Assembly: GCA_902727985.1 (NCBI GenBank)
Contig: CACVAY010000140.1
Location: forward strand, 25,855 to 65,778
DNA length: 39,924 nt
Reading direction: 5' to 3'
Source of the DNA: an uncultured Thiotrichaceae bacterium
GTDB lineage: Bacteria > Pseudomonadota > Gammaproteobacteria > Thiotrichales > Thiotrichaceae
Shown here: positions 1 through 8,945 of the stretch, piece by piece
Layout of the letters: each line of letters starts with the position of its first letter
Position numbering within the stretch: position 1 is the first letter of the stretch
The notes under the pieces: model-generated
Database searches by the model: none
What the model was told of the DNA's origin: nothing
The model's input: the letters and a program-made list of their open reading frames with translations, nothing else
Translations under genes and position numbers: made by a program

Positions 1-414
1 AATCGTTTCTTCCAAGATGCCATCACATAAACCACGCCACCCAGCATGGGTTGCAGCAACTACCGTTCCTTCTTCGTCACAAAAAAGAACTGGCAAACAA
101 TCCGCTGTCATCACCAAACACACAGAGCCTTTATCATGTGCTAGAGAACTATCTGCTTTGCAAACTCCCTGCCCTTTTACATCTGCATCAACAACGGTTG
201 CACTATGCACCTGATCAAGCCACAACGGCTCACGAGGCAAGCATAGTTTCTCCCTCAAAATCGCACGATTGCGTAATACCAAAGATTCATCATCTTCAAC
301 ATGCAGACCCAGATTCAATGAATCGTAAGGTGTATTACTTACCCCTCCTTCCCTCGTAGTCGAGCAAGCTCTAACATTTTCAGGAGCTGGCCAATTTGGC
401 GTAATCCAAGTCAT
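1..414 (-). CDS. pgeF: Purine nucleoside phosphorylase / laccase-domain protein PgeF (YfiH), 3'-truncated
   Basis: The reverse strand encodes an open frame from an ATG at 414 through the window edge (138 codons, stop not reached), so the C-terminal part is missing. The family (YfiH/LACC1, about 240-250 residues) is a Zn-dependent purine nucleoside phosphorylase/adenosine deaminase. In E. coli it is also linked to clearing mis-incorporated residues from peptidoglycan precursors. Visible family motifs include the N-terminal W-x-x-P start with S-T-T-R-x-G-G-V-S, then L-D-Q-V-H-S, T-A-D-C-L-P-V-L-F and T-H-A-G-W-R-G, which carry the His/Cys/His metal ligands. The start overlaps the rluD stop by four bases (ATGA), so the two genes are almost certainly cotranscribed and translationally coupled. 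The rluD-yfiH order is conserved in gammaproteobacteria, which supports the call. Confidence 0.93.
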   Translation of the reverse strand, partial: MTWITPNWPAPENVRACSTTREGGVSNTPYDSLNLGLHVEDDESLVLRNRAILREKLCLPREPLWLDQVHSATVVDADVKGQGVCKADSSLAHDKGSVCLVMTADCLPVLFCDEEGTVVAATHAGWRGLCDGILEETI

Positions 415-1340
415 ACCTCTTCCAAAGTATCCATCAAGGCATACATATCTGCGGGCATATCCACTGCCCAACTCATAAGCTCTGCAGTATCAGGGTGAAC
501 TAATGATAATTTGGTGGCATGTAAAGCCTGTCGGGGAAACTGTTGCACAGCCTCTCTGGCTTCTACCGTGACCTCTTTGGGTATTCTTGGTCGTCCTTGG
601 TAGGTTGTATCCCCTACTATTGGGTAATGCTTCCAACTAAGATGCACGCGAATCTGATGCGTCCGGCCTGTTTCGAGGTTCACTCTCAATAATGTATGCC
701 CAACAAAACGACGTTCTACCCGATAATGCGTAATGGCTGTTTTGCCGCCATCAACAACCGCCATCTTTTTTCTGTCAACTGGGTGGCGCCCTATATTTCC
801 CTCTATCGTATCCCCCGAAATCACATTACCTTGTGCCAATGCCAGATACTCACGCTTAACACTACGCTCTTGTAGCTGGTCAACCAGAGATTTATGCGCC
901 TTCATACTTTTAGCGATAACCATCAAGCCTGTTGTGTCTTTATCCAGACGATGCACGATACCCGCACGTGGCAAATGCTTTTGCTCAGCGTTATGGTGCA
1001 ACAAACCATTGACGATAGTTCCTGTCCGGTTTCCCGCTCCAGGATGAACCACTAAGTTAGCGGTTTTATTAATCACCATAATGTGCTCATCTTCATACAT
1101 GATATCAAGCGGAATATCTTCGGGCAGATCTTCCAGAGGCTCATTATCAACAGGCTCTATCGCAAAGATTTCCGCACCTAGTGTCTTATACCGTGCCACG
1201 ACAGGCTTACCATTCAAGGTGACATTTCCAGACTTTATCCAACGCTGTAATTGACTGCGTGAATACTCAGGACATAGCTTAGCTAGAACTTGATCAAGGC
1301 GTTTGTTACGCATTTCAAAGGGGATTTCGATAGTTAACAT
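411..1340 (-). CDS. rluD: 23S rRNA pseudouridine synthase RluD
   Basis: The 309-residue protein has the expected length for RluD, which makes pseudouridines 1911, 1915 and 1917 in helix 69 of 23S rRNA and is needed for normal ribosome assembly. An N-terminal S4 RNA-binding domain (about residues 13-75, with R-L-D-Q-V-L-A and S-R-S-Q-L-Q-R-W) precedes the RluA/RluD catalytic domain. The signature H-R-L-D-K-D-T-T-G lies at residues 130-138, with the catalytic aspartate at 133. The substrate-binding segment E-T-G-R-T-H-Q-I-R-V-H-L follows near residues 223-234. The gene starts at ATG 1340 and overlaps pgeF by four bases. In many gammaproteobacteria bamD lies divergently upstream. Here that place is taken by an SNF2-type gene, so the synteny is broken on this side. 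Confidence 0.96.
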   Translation of the reverse strand: MLTIEIPFEMRNKRLDQVLAKLCPEYSRSQLQRWIKSGNVTLNGKPVVARYKTLGAEIFAIEPVDNEPLEDLPEDIPLDIMYEDEHIMVINKTANLVVHPGAGNRTGTIVNGLLHHNAEQKHLPRAGIVHRLDKDTTGLMVIAKSMKAHKSLVDQLQERSVKREYLALAQGNVISGDTIEGNIGRHPVDRKKMAVVDGGKTAITHYRVERRFVGHTLLRVNLETGRTHQIRVHLSWKHYPIVGDTTYQGRPRIPKEVTVEAREAVQQFPRQALHATKLSLVHPDTAELMSWAVDMPADMYALMDTLEEV

Positions 1341-1523
1341 AGTCGATATTAGTGGCCATACGTTTTAAGCAGGCATCATACCTTATTTCAACACAATAAT
1401 TAGCCAACAACCGAAAACTCTCAGTATCAATTGGAAAATTTTCATCACGCACTCAATACAACGACACATCATTGCTAAATCAGTGCTTCTTTTAAATAAA
1501 TACCCCTATATCAAGGACTATTC

Positions 1524-4500
1524 TTGACGGATGATGCCGCACAATCTACCCTTTGCCGTTTGCTACTACTTCCTTGGTGGATATCTGTGTTCGATAAAAA
1601 TAAGTTTAATGAACTAGCAATACAACATCGAAGTTTGATTGAATTACTCTCCATCATATATGTACCGGTCGCAGCCACCCCACTCGTACAATGTATCAAT
1701 AAGGCTGAAATCCTAAACCCTGAAAATGACTTAGCCTGGACAACCCGTAGCGTTAAGCTCTGCATGAATGATTTACACGAAATGGGGTTGGTTAACATAC
1801 ACAACAATCTATTCAGTTGCGCTGACGATACCGTTGATGAAATAACCTTCAATGCTATTGATGAAGATAGATTCCGACATCTCTCTGAAACCGTCCAGTC
1901 CGTATTCCCAGCGAAAAAAGCCTTCTCGGGAAAGCGTATATGGACATCATGGGAATCAGCAATCGCTGATGTTCGTATCTGTTTATACCAAGGTGATTAT
2001 CTCAGCATTAAGCCCATGCTAGATGACATTCAAAGCCAATTCCAATATTTACGCGAAGGGAGCACTTACCCCTTTCCCGATATTTTTGGCCCACAGATTA
2101 GTCAGCGTCACCTAAACTATCTGCCTGACGAAGTTATTACTCTTTCAATAGCACCTTTCTACCTTGCCTACGCTACTTTAGAGCTTGATAATATTGATGA
2201 ACTATGGGCTGAAATGCAACGTCGTCAAGAATCTATAACAGACGAAAACCAGCGCAATATTTTAAATACATTAATTGCTGAACAAAGCTTGGTTCGAAGC
2301 GAAACAGAATTTTTTCCCAACAAACCTGACAATAACTATTACTCCTCACTTTGGAACAACGCAAAATCCTTCCAACAGCTTACTCATAAAAAGCCGGATG
2401 ATGCACTAGAGACCTATGAGACAGGTCTTAGACTATTACGTAAAGCCACAAAAAAACCTCACGACGCCTACTTCGCAGATACCTTTGAAGTTTTTCATTT
2501 TCTACACTTGCTAGCGACCAACCAACCTGATGCTATTAATAAAACTATCCGCGCACATACGGCATTGCATGAGCAATTTGTCAGCTACTATTTATTAGTC
2601 GCTTATGCTGACCTTATTAGTGGCGGCAATGAAAATGAACTTAAAGATGAAATAGAGCTGCTACCGTATGAAACAGATGCATTTATTGCATTAATGATTC
2701 TCCTGATAGCTTACTGGTCTGGAATCAAAGTCGAAGACAACTGGTTAGTCACTGCTAAAAACATGCAGAAGAAAGCACGAAATAACGGCTATGCATGGTT
2801 TGCTTCGGAATTCTCTACTGCTCTAGGCTTATTACTCAATAACACCGATGTAGACAAGACTGACTATCAAAAATACGGTGAAAAAACACATAAGCAATAT
2901 GGCACTACAACCCTATTCCAGCTAGTTAATCCGCAACATGGATGGGAACGTTCACTGAATGCCTTATCCGTATTCGCTGAAACCACCAAACCTAAAGAAA
3001 AAACCACTGACCGCATTATTTGGGTAATTGATGAAAATGCTGATTTAGGCTGGAATATCGCACCAAAGCTACAAAAACAGACTAAATCTGGAGGTTGGTC
3101 AAAGGGTCGTAGTATTTCGGTTAAACAGATGTATGCAGAACAACTCACCAGCGATTTGTTAAGCACTGAAGACATGAAAGTTTGTGAGGCAATTCGATCT
3201 CTGAAAACTTATCATTTCTACTCTAATGAATTCAGTATTCCTCTTGAGTCATTATGGTCATCTCTAACAAAGCATCCCCGAGTATTTTGGGATAAGTCTC
3301 GCTCGACACCCGTAGATATACTACAGGGGGAAGTCGAGCTTCTGGTCACTGAAGAAGGCAGTGAAATCCGTGTAAGCTTATATCCTGACATTCACCATCA
3401 CGGAACACTGCAATCGCAAGTTGCGATTGTTAAAGAGACACCGACTCGCCTACGTTTCTACAACATCACCGAACAACACGAACAACTGCTTAATATTTTG
3501 GGTAATGGTTTACTGGTTCCCTTGGATGAAGAGGAAAAACTCCGTTCAACCTTGTTAAGCCTGGCTCCGATGTTGAATATTCAGTCGGATATTTCAGGCG
3601 TAGATAACGCCACAGAAGTTGAACCCAACAATACATTACACGTTCATTTACTACCCTATGCTGACGGATTGCGCATGTCGATGCGCGTACAACCCTTTGC
3701 TACCGATGATACGCCCATGTATCCACCTGGTGAAGGACGACAAAAAATTCTCATCGAAATTGATGGCAAAAAAGTAAAAACCAAACGCGACCTGGACACC
3801 GAAAAAACCTTTGCAGAACACCTCGTTGATAACATCAATGTATTTGCTGACTGGGATAACTTTGCTGATGAATTCATTCTAGAGTCACCCGAGGAAGCCC
3901 TAGAAGGACTCTCCGGCCTACATGAGTTAGGTGACGCTATTGTTCTAGAGTGGCCTGAAGGTGAGGTGATGCGTATCAATGCATCACTGAGTCCGCATAA
4001 TATGCGCATTAATATTAATGAAAAAGGCAAATGGTTTGAATTAGATGGTGAAGTTCAAGTCAGTGATAATCTCATCATAAGCCTTGGTCAACTGCTTGAA
4101 ATGAGTCGTAATAGCAAAGGCCGCTTCTTAAAAATGGGTGAAGGCCAGTATCTTTCCCTTACCAATAACCTACGCAAAAAACTTCATGCTTTAGAGTCTT
4201 ATTCAGAGCAAATTGATGGCAAAACCCATATCGACGGACTTGCCAGTTTAGCCCTTGAAGATTTCCTCGATGAAGTCGACCTTCTCGAAGGGGATGGTAA
4301 GTGGCAGGAGCACGTTCAACGCTTAAAAAACATCCAAGATGAAGCGCATATATTACCGACCAATCTTGATGCAGACTTACGTGACTACCAAGTAGAAGGC
4401 TTTAATTGGATCTCGCGGCTTGCAAAATGGGGCGTTGGAGCTTGTCTCGCTGATGATATGGGGCTGGGTAAAACCATCCAATCACTAGCATTTATCCTCA

Positions 4501-5756
4501 CACAAGCTCACAAGGGGCCATGTTTAGTTATTGCACCGGTATCGGTCTGTAACAACTGGCATAGTGAAACTGAAAAATTCGCGTCATCATTAAATCCAAT
4601 TTTTTATCGAGGCAAGGATCGAATCGCGCTTCTAGAAAGCCTTAAACCCCATGATGTTTTAATCTGTAGCTATGGATTATTACCACAAGATGCAGATCAG
4701 CTAACAGCCATTCATTGGAATATGGTTATTCTCGATGAAGCTCAGGCAATTAAGAACATTGGTACTAAACGCACACAAGCAGCATGGGGATTAAACGCAG
4801 ACTTTCGTTTGATCACCACTGGTACACCCATCGAAAATCATTTGGGTGAATTATGGAGTTTGTTCCGCTTCCTAAACCCCGGACTATTAGGCACGCAAGA
4901 ACACTTCATGCGTCAATACATGTCACCCATTGAGCGCTATAAAGATCAAAATGCCAGTTATAGTTTGCGCCGCATCATCCAGCCATTTATCTTACGCCGC
5001 ACTAAATCACAGGTATTGAAGGAGCTCCCACCCCGCACTGAAATTACCTACTCGGTACCATTAAGCACCGAAGAACGTGCCTTGTATGAAGCTGTACGCC
5101 AGAAAGCAATGGCTAAGTTTGAAAAGAAAGAACAAAACCCGAATGCAAAAGGTGCCGATCATATTGAAATTCTGGCTGAGATCACTCGCCTACGCTTAGC
5201 AAGCTGCCACCCCAAATTAATTATGCCTAATACACCGCTTCCAGGAAGCAAACTACAGGCATTTGGAGTGATTCTGGAAGAACTGCTCGATAATAATCAT
5301 AAAGCCTTGGTCTTTAGCCAGTTTGTAAAGCATTTGGCTATTTTAAGAGAATACCTCGACGAAAAAGGTATTAAGTATCAATATCTGGATGGCAGTACAC
5401 CACAAACACGGCGTAAAAAAGCGGTGGATGATTTTCAAGATGGTTCGGGTGATGTCTTCTTAATTAGCTTAAAAGCAGGTGGCTCTGGCCTAAACTTGAC
5501 TGAAGCTGATTATGTGATCCATATGGATCCATGGTGGAATCCTGCTGTTGAGGATCAGGCATCTGACCGCGCGCACCGTATTGGTCAACAACGTCCTGTG
5601 ACGATTTACCGTTTAGTCGCTGAAAACACCATTGAAGAAAAGATTGTGAATTTGCATCGCCATAAACGTGATTTAGCTGATAATTTACTACAAGGCAGTG
5701 AGGTGAGTGGCAAAATGTCAACCACAGAAATGCTACAACTCATCCGCGGAAATTAG
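1524..5756 (+). CDS. SNF2/RapA-family DEAD/DEAH-box ATPase, 1410 residues
   Basis: The C-terminal 450 residues form a complete SNF2-type helicase-like motor: D-D-M-G-L-G-K-T (motif I, about residues 977-984), D-E-A-Q-A-I-K-N (motif II, about 1070-1077), T-T-G-T-P-I-E-N (motif III), F-S-Q-F-V-K-H in the second lobe, and S-D-R-A-H-R-I-G-Q (motif VI, about 1348). Such motors translocate on double-stranded DNA and remodel protein-DNA complexes. The first roughly 850 residues have no motif I can name. They look mostly helical at first (an apparent winged-helix-like stretch near residues 35-90) and beta-rich later. No SWIM-type Cys/His zinc finger is visible. The start is TTG at 1524, chosen because AAGGA lies six to seven bases upstream and no in-frame ATG occurs before residue about 80. 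It is a single-gene unit, divergent from rluD. RapA (RNA polymerase recycling) is about 970 residues and differs in layout, so I do not assign that symbol. Confidence 0.9.
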   Translation: MTDDAAQSTLCRLLLLPWWISVFDKNKFNELAIQHRSLIELLSIIYVPVAATPLVQCINKAEILNPENDLAWTTRSVKLCMNDLHEMGLVNIHNNLFSCADDTVDEITFNAIDEDRFRHLSETVQSVFPAKKAFSGKRIWTSWESAIADVRICLYQGDYLSIKPMLDDIQSQFQYLREGSTYPFPDIFGPQISQRHLNYLPDEVITLSIAPFYLAYATLELDNIDELWAEMQRRQESITDENQRNILNTLIAEQSLVRSETEFFPNKPDNNYYSSLWNNAKSFQQLTHKKPDDALETYETGLRLLRKATKKPHDAYFADTFEVFHFLHLLATNQPDAINKTIRAHTALHEQFVSYYLLVAYADLISGGNENELKDEIELLPYETDAFIALMILLIAYWSGIKVEDNWLVTAKNMQKKARNNGYAWFASEFSTALGLLLNNTDVDKTDYQKYGEKTHKQYGTTTLFQLVNPQHGWERSLNALSVFAETTKPKEKTTDRIIWVIDENADLGWNIAPKLQKQTKSGGWSKGRSISVKQMYAEQLTSDLLSTEDMKVCEAIRSLKTYHFYSNEFSIPLESLWSSLTKHPRVFWDKSRSTPVDILQGEVELLVTEEGSEIRVSLYPDIHHHGTLQSQVAIVKETPTRLRFYNITEQHEQLLNILGNGLLVPLDEEEKLRSTLLSLAPMLNIQSDISGVDNATEVEPNNTLHVHLLPYADGLRMSMRVQPFATDDTPMYPPGEGRQKILIEIDGKKVKTKRDLDTEKTFAEHLVDNINVFADWDNFADEFILESPEEALEGLSGLHELGDAIVLEWPEGEVMRINASLSPHNMRININEKGKWFELDGEVQVSDNLIISLGQLLEMSRNSKGRFLKMGEGQYLSLTNNLRKKLHALESYSEQIDGKTHIDGLASLALEDFLDEVDLLEGDGKWQEHVQRLKNIQDEAHILPTNLDADLRDYQVEGFNWISRLAKWGVGACLADDMGLGKTIQSLAFILTQAHKGPCLVIAPVSVCNNWHSETEKFASSLNPIFYRGKDRIALLESLKPHDVLICSYGLLPQDADQLTAIHWNMVILDEAQAIKNIGTKRTQAAWGLNADFRLITTGTPIENHLGELWSLFRFLNPGLLGTQEHFMRQYMSPIERYKDQNASYSLRRIIQPFILRRTKSQVLKELPPRTEITYSVPLSTEERALYEAVRQKAMAKFEKKEQNPNAKGADHIEILAEITRLRLASCHPKLIMPNTPLPGSKLQAFGVILEELLDNNHKALVFSQFVKHLAILREYLDEKGIKYQYLDGSTPQTRRKKAVDDFQDGSGDVFLISLKAGGSGLNLTEADYVIHMDPWWNPAVEDQASDRAHRIGQQRPVTIYRLVAENTIEEKIVNLHRHKRDLADNLLQGSEVSGKMSTTEMLQLIRGN

Positions 5757-5784
5757 CGCCCCCTTCCTGCTCTATATAGATACT

Positions 5785-5809
5785 GCTAGCCTATTGTTGT
5801 TGGGCTAGC
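5785..5809 (+). terminator. Possible terminator hairpin after the SNF2 gene
   Basis: A perfect 7-bp stem (GCTAGCC / GGCTAGC) with an 11-base loop lies 29 bases after the SNF2 stop. It is followed by a C/T-rich stretch, not a clean U-run, so intrinsic termination is plausible but weak. Confidence 0.4.
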
Positions 5810-5935
5810 TCCCCTTCCCTCATATCAGTAGAACTTACTTACATTGCTTCGCTCATCTGACAATATTGACTGCCAACCGCTCAATACTTATTATTTATAG
5901 AAACCCCATAAAAAAATAATAACAATAAAAAAGTC

Positions 5936-6256
5936 ATGAACATACACAGCCCCATGAAAAGCACTCTCACGCTTGTGTTTTTTGCAACAACCTTGGCAGC
6001 ACTCCCTCAAACAAATGCTGACGATCTACATTTAAAAATTCATATTGATTCCGAAACCGATGAATTATTACAAACGCCATCTAGTCATAACATAGCTACA
6101 AAAGAAAATACAACGCGAACCACACAACGATTATTGAGTATCGAAGCATCACCGGTTATAGGCGGAGGATTTATCGTCACCCCCAATGAAGTACTTTTAC
6201 CACACATGTCCATGCATATTGGTGAAAATGGACAGATGCACACGCTTTGTCGGTGA
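5936..6256 (+). CDS. Small secreted protein of unknown function, upstream of the metalloprotease
   Basis: I do not recognise a family. The 106-residue product begins with a clear Sec signal peptide: Met-Lys near residues 7-8 (M7 at 5954 is an alternative start), a hydrophobic core with V-F-F-A-T-T-L-A, and a likely cleavage after N-A around residues 27-28. The mature part is about 78 residues, polar and Thr/His-rich, with a short glycine cluster (I-G-G-G-F) near residue 77 and a C-terminal H-x-G-E-N-G-Q-M-H-T-L-C-R ending with the only cysteine. There is no strong ribosome binding site. It lies 6 bases upstream of the protease gene and in the same direction, so the two should be one operon. 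An inhibitor, propeptide-like chaperone or cofactor of the protease would fit the position, but this is inference. Confidence 0.65.
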   Translation: MNIHSPMKSTLTLVFFATTLAALPQTNADDLHLKIHIDSETDELLQTPSSHNIATKENTTRTTQRLLSIEASPVIGGGFIVTPNEVLLPHMSMHIGENGQMHTLCR

Positions 6257-6262
6257 ATAAGC

Positions 6263-7663
6263 ATGAAAGCCTACCTTTTAAAAGCGCTTAGTTTCTTAGT
6301 GCTTTGTGCGACACCAATTACCCACGTTAATGCAGCCACGATCAACATCATTACAAACGATCAAATAGATGAGGGCTTCAATGACCCCTCTCCTTTCACA
6401 CCGGTCGGTGGAAACTCAGCAACAACATTAGGTCAAGCCAGATTGAATGCCTTTCGATATGCCACATCGATAATAGAGAAAACCTTGCCCTACACCGCTG
6501 AAGTTACCATTCATGCCAATATGGATCCACTGGGAGGGTCTGCTAACAGCGCTATTTTAGCCAGTGCTGGAGCAAGGAGCATGGTATTCAATTTTAATAA
6601 CGCACCAAAAACCAACACTCTATATCCGGTTGCATTAGCCAACTATCTCTTTGGGCAAGATATCAACCCCAACACCTCTGATATCATCACACTAATCAAT
6701 AGCGATATTGATTCCACAAGTATTTTACAAAATAGCCGCTGGTATTATGGTCTGGATGGTAACCCGCCAAATCATCATCCTGATTTCGTAACCGTGCTAA
6801 CTCATGAGCTTTTACATGGTTTAGGTTTTTCAAACCATGTAAATTTAGTTACTGGTGAAATGCCATTCTCAAAAGAAGATGTTTACAGCAACCATCTAGC
6901 TATTGACAATGATAATATTCAAACCATCTATACCGATGCCACCAATAACCAACGTGCTATATCGCATATCACTCCAGATACTCTGCTATGGAACGGCGAG
7001 AAAACCAATTTAGCAGCACTCTCCAAACTCAGTTCAGGAATCAAAAACCTCAAAGTAAAAATGTATACCCCCTCGCAACTGGAGCACCCCTCGTCGGTTT
7101 CTCATTTCGCCACAGATTTATTCCCCGATGAAACTATGGAACCTTTTTATACAGGCCCAAATCACTCATTAGGATTAGCTGCTCATGCGTTAAGTGATAT
7201 GGGCTGGGGAAAGCTTGCAGATCTCGACATAAATGCAATACGAACGCGAGAAACTGAGTCTAGCGAATTACAACATAATTTTCGTATTACTGTTACTAAC
7301 TCAGATTATGATAGTGCCTCGGAAGTCATCATTAGCCTTCCTCTCAACTCAGGCATCAATGTTGAGAATTACCAATCTGAGCACGGTGAATGCTCAATAA
7401 CAAGTAACATATACATCTGCAAACTTGGTGACATCCATACTGGAGGACAAAAGACACTCTATCTAGCGATAATAAATAAGCATCTTGAAGATACAAACTT
7501 GGCATTTTCTGTGTCAGCTAATAACGTAGACCCTATGATTACTAATAATACCTCGACTCATACGCTACAAAATACAAGTGCTGGTGGTAAATTCAACCAT
7601 ACTCTTCTTTGCTTATTAGTCATCGCTCTAATAGCACGTCGAGCATATAAGTCTGGTATTTAA
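6263..7663 (+). CDS. Secreted zinc metalloprotease with GlyGly-CTERM-like tail
   Basis: The 466-residue protein has a Sec signal peptide (residues 1-24, cleavage after V-N-A) and a metallopeptidase core. The zinc motif H-E-L-L-H-G-L-G-F is at residues 181-189: His181 and His185 would bind zinc and Glu182 would act as base. The metzincin third ligand position (191) is Asn, with His192 one residue later. A Met-turn-like S-V-S-H-F followed by T-M-E-P occurs at 278-294, as in secreted bacterial peptidases with the H-E-L-G-H-G-L-G-F signature. Residues about 335-440 resemble a DUF11/CARDB-type beta-sandwich. The C-terminus (about 440-466) has Gly-Gly, a hydrophobic run and Arg-Arg, the layout of a GlyGly-CTERM signal that rhombosortase processes after type II secretion. 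It probably shares a transcript with the small secreted gene before it. Substrate unknown. Confidence 0.8.
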   Translation: MKAYLLKALSFLVLCATPITHVNAATINIITNDQIDEGFNDPSPFTPVGGNSATTLGQARLNAFRYATSIIEKTLPYTAEVTIHANMDPLGGSANSAILASAGARSMVFNFNNAPKTNTLYPVALANYLFGQDINPNTSDIITLINSDIDSTSILQNSRWYYGLDGNPPNHHPDFVTVLTHELLHGLGFSNHVNLVTGEMPFSKEDVYSNHLAIDNDNIQTIYTDATNNQRAISHITPDTLLWNGEKTNLAALSKLSSGIKNLKVKMYTPSQLEHPSSVSHFATDLFPDETMEPFYTGPNHSLGLAAHALSDMGWGKLADLDINAIRTRETESSELQHNFRITVTNSDYDSASEVIISLPLNSGINVENYQSEHGECSITSNIYICKLGDIHTGGQKTLYLAIINKHLEDTNLAFSVSANNVDPMITNNTSTHTLQNTSAGGKFNHTLLCLLVIALIARRAYKSGI

Positions 7664-7694
7664 TTACACAGGCACTATTGCCTTTGTTCATGAT

Positions 7695-8885
7695 GTGACA
7701 GTATTAGTTTTCTACTTTTACTGTCATCGATTGATTTTGAAAAACGCCCAAAGTATCACTGATAATTATTTCTCATCCCGAACAATCTCAACACAAGGTA
7801 CGATTTATTGTTTTGGTATACTTTTCATTACACGACACACCATCCGAAGGTTTTTGCAGCTTTCTGATACTCCCCCTATTTTTGTGCAATCAGCTACCCA
7901 AGCTATACAAAAAGGATTTACATCAACGGATCATATTTTATCGTGGGGAAAAAGAGGAGAATATGAAGCTCAAAAACTATCAGAGCAAATGTCTGTTGAT
8001 GTCTGGCAAATCGAGGACGGTTTTCTAAGATCCTTTGGTCTAGGCTCAGATTTTAATCGTCCAGCATCACTCGTCATTGACACTAAAGGCATTTATTATG
8101 ACCCTAATACTTCAAGTGATTTAGAAAATATACTTAACAAGCATCCATTTTCCAGAAAAGAAATAGAACATGCCTTCCAATTTAAAAAAGCGCTGGCGGA
8201 ATCCTCAATTAGTAAATACATTCTTGGAGATAAACGAACACTTAACATTCCCACAAATTCAAAAAAAAGCATTTTAATTCCAGGACAAGTTGAGGATGAT
8301 GCATCAATCCAAAAAGGTACTTTTGATATCAGTACAAATAAACAGCTCATCATAGCTGTTCGTAAAAGCAACCTAGATGCTTATATCATCTATAAGCCTC
8401 ACCCTGATGTACTCTCCGGAAATCGTAAAGGCACTGTAGACGAGAATATTGCCCTAACGTATTGCAATGCAATAGAAACACAAGCAAGTATCGCGCACTG
8501 TTTAAAAGCAGTGGATGAGGTACATACAATGACCTCTCTAGTAGGATTCGAGGGGCTTATACATGACTGCAAAGTCTACTGCTATGGTTTACCGTTTTAC
8601 GCAGGCTGGGGGCTAACCCAAGATAGACATAAATGTTCTCGTCGGAACTCCCCAAGGAGTTTGTCGCAACTGATTTATGCCAGCTATTTCCTATACCCCC
8701 TCTATTATGATTGGCAAAAAAACCAATACACGAATGCAGCAGATACACTTTCTTATTTCACCAAAGCATCAGAAAAAACCCGAGTAGCGCCTCCCAAAAG
8801 CCTTATCTTTCAGCGCCTTTTAAAGTATAAAAATGTTCTACGCGGCTTTTATAATTCGCTTTTTTCAGACATAAAAAAAACATGA
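7695..8885 (+). CDS. Single-domain KpsC-like capsule polysaccharide (beta-Kdo) transferase
   Basis: The product matches the capsule polysaccharide synthesis family (Capsule_synth, KpsC/LipB). Recognisable motifs are S-W-G-K-R-G-E-Y-E-A, then V-W-Q-I-E-D-G-F-L-R-S-F-G-L-G-S-D, V-I-D-T-K-G-I-Y-Y-D, the nucleotide-sugar site region Y-K-P-H-P-D-V, then T-M-T-S-L-V-G-F-E and Y-G-L-P-F-Y-A-G-W-G. KpsC itself has two tandem domains (about 670 residues) that build the poly-Kdo linker on lyso-phosphatidylglycerol. This protein has only one. The annotated start is GTG 7695 with no convincing ribosome binding site, and homology seems to begin about 40 codons later, so the true start is uncertain. No other capsule genes are nearby, so it may be an orphan acting on lipopolysaccharide or another surface glycan. 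It is cytoplasmic or peripheral to the inner membrane. Confidence 0.8.
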   Translation: MTVLVFYFYCHRLILKNAQSITDNYFSSRTISTQGTIYCFGILFITRHTIRRFLQLSDTPPIFVQSATQAIQKGFTSTDHILSWGKRGEYEAQKLSEQMSVDVWQIEDGFLRSFGLGSDFNRPASLVIDTKGIYYDPNTSSDLENILNKHPFSRKEIEHAFQFKKALAESSISKYILGDKRTLNIPTNSKKSILIPGQVEDDASIQKGTFDISTNKQLIIAVRKSNLDAYIIYKPHPDVLSGNRKGTVDENIALTYCNAIETQASIAHCLKAVDEVHTMTSLVGFEGLIHDCKVYCYGLPFYAGWGLTQDRHKCSRRNSPRSLSQLIYASYFLYPLYYDWQKNQYTNAADTLSYFTKASEKTRVAPPKSLIFQRLLKYKNVLRGFYNSLFSDIKKT

Positions 8886-8906
8886 CAAAATGTCATGCTT
8901 TTTTTT
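8873..8906. terminator. Bidirectional Rho-independent terminator
   Basis: A perfect 7-bp stem (CATGACA / TGTCATG, 8881-8897, three-base loop) is flanked by eight A on the left and eight T on the right. It therefore works for both converging genes, the KpsC-like gene (+) and fimV (-). It overlaps the stop codon of the KpsC-like gene. Confidence 0.9.
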
Positions 8907-8945
8907 CGCTCAAATACCCTTACCATTCAAACGTACAGTAATTAC

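Noticed and set aside
51-359. Plus-strand open frame of 102 codons near the left edge
   Set aside because: It lies opposite the well-supported pgeF frame on the minus strand and has no ribosome binding site or motif.
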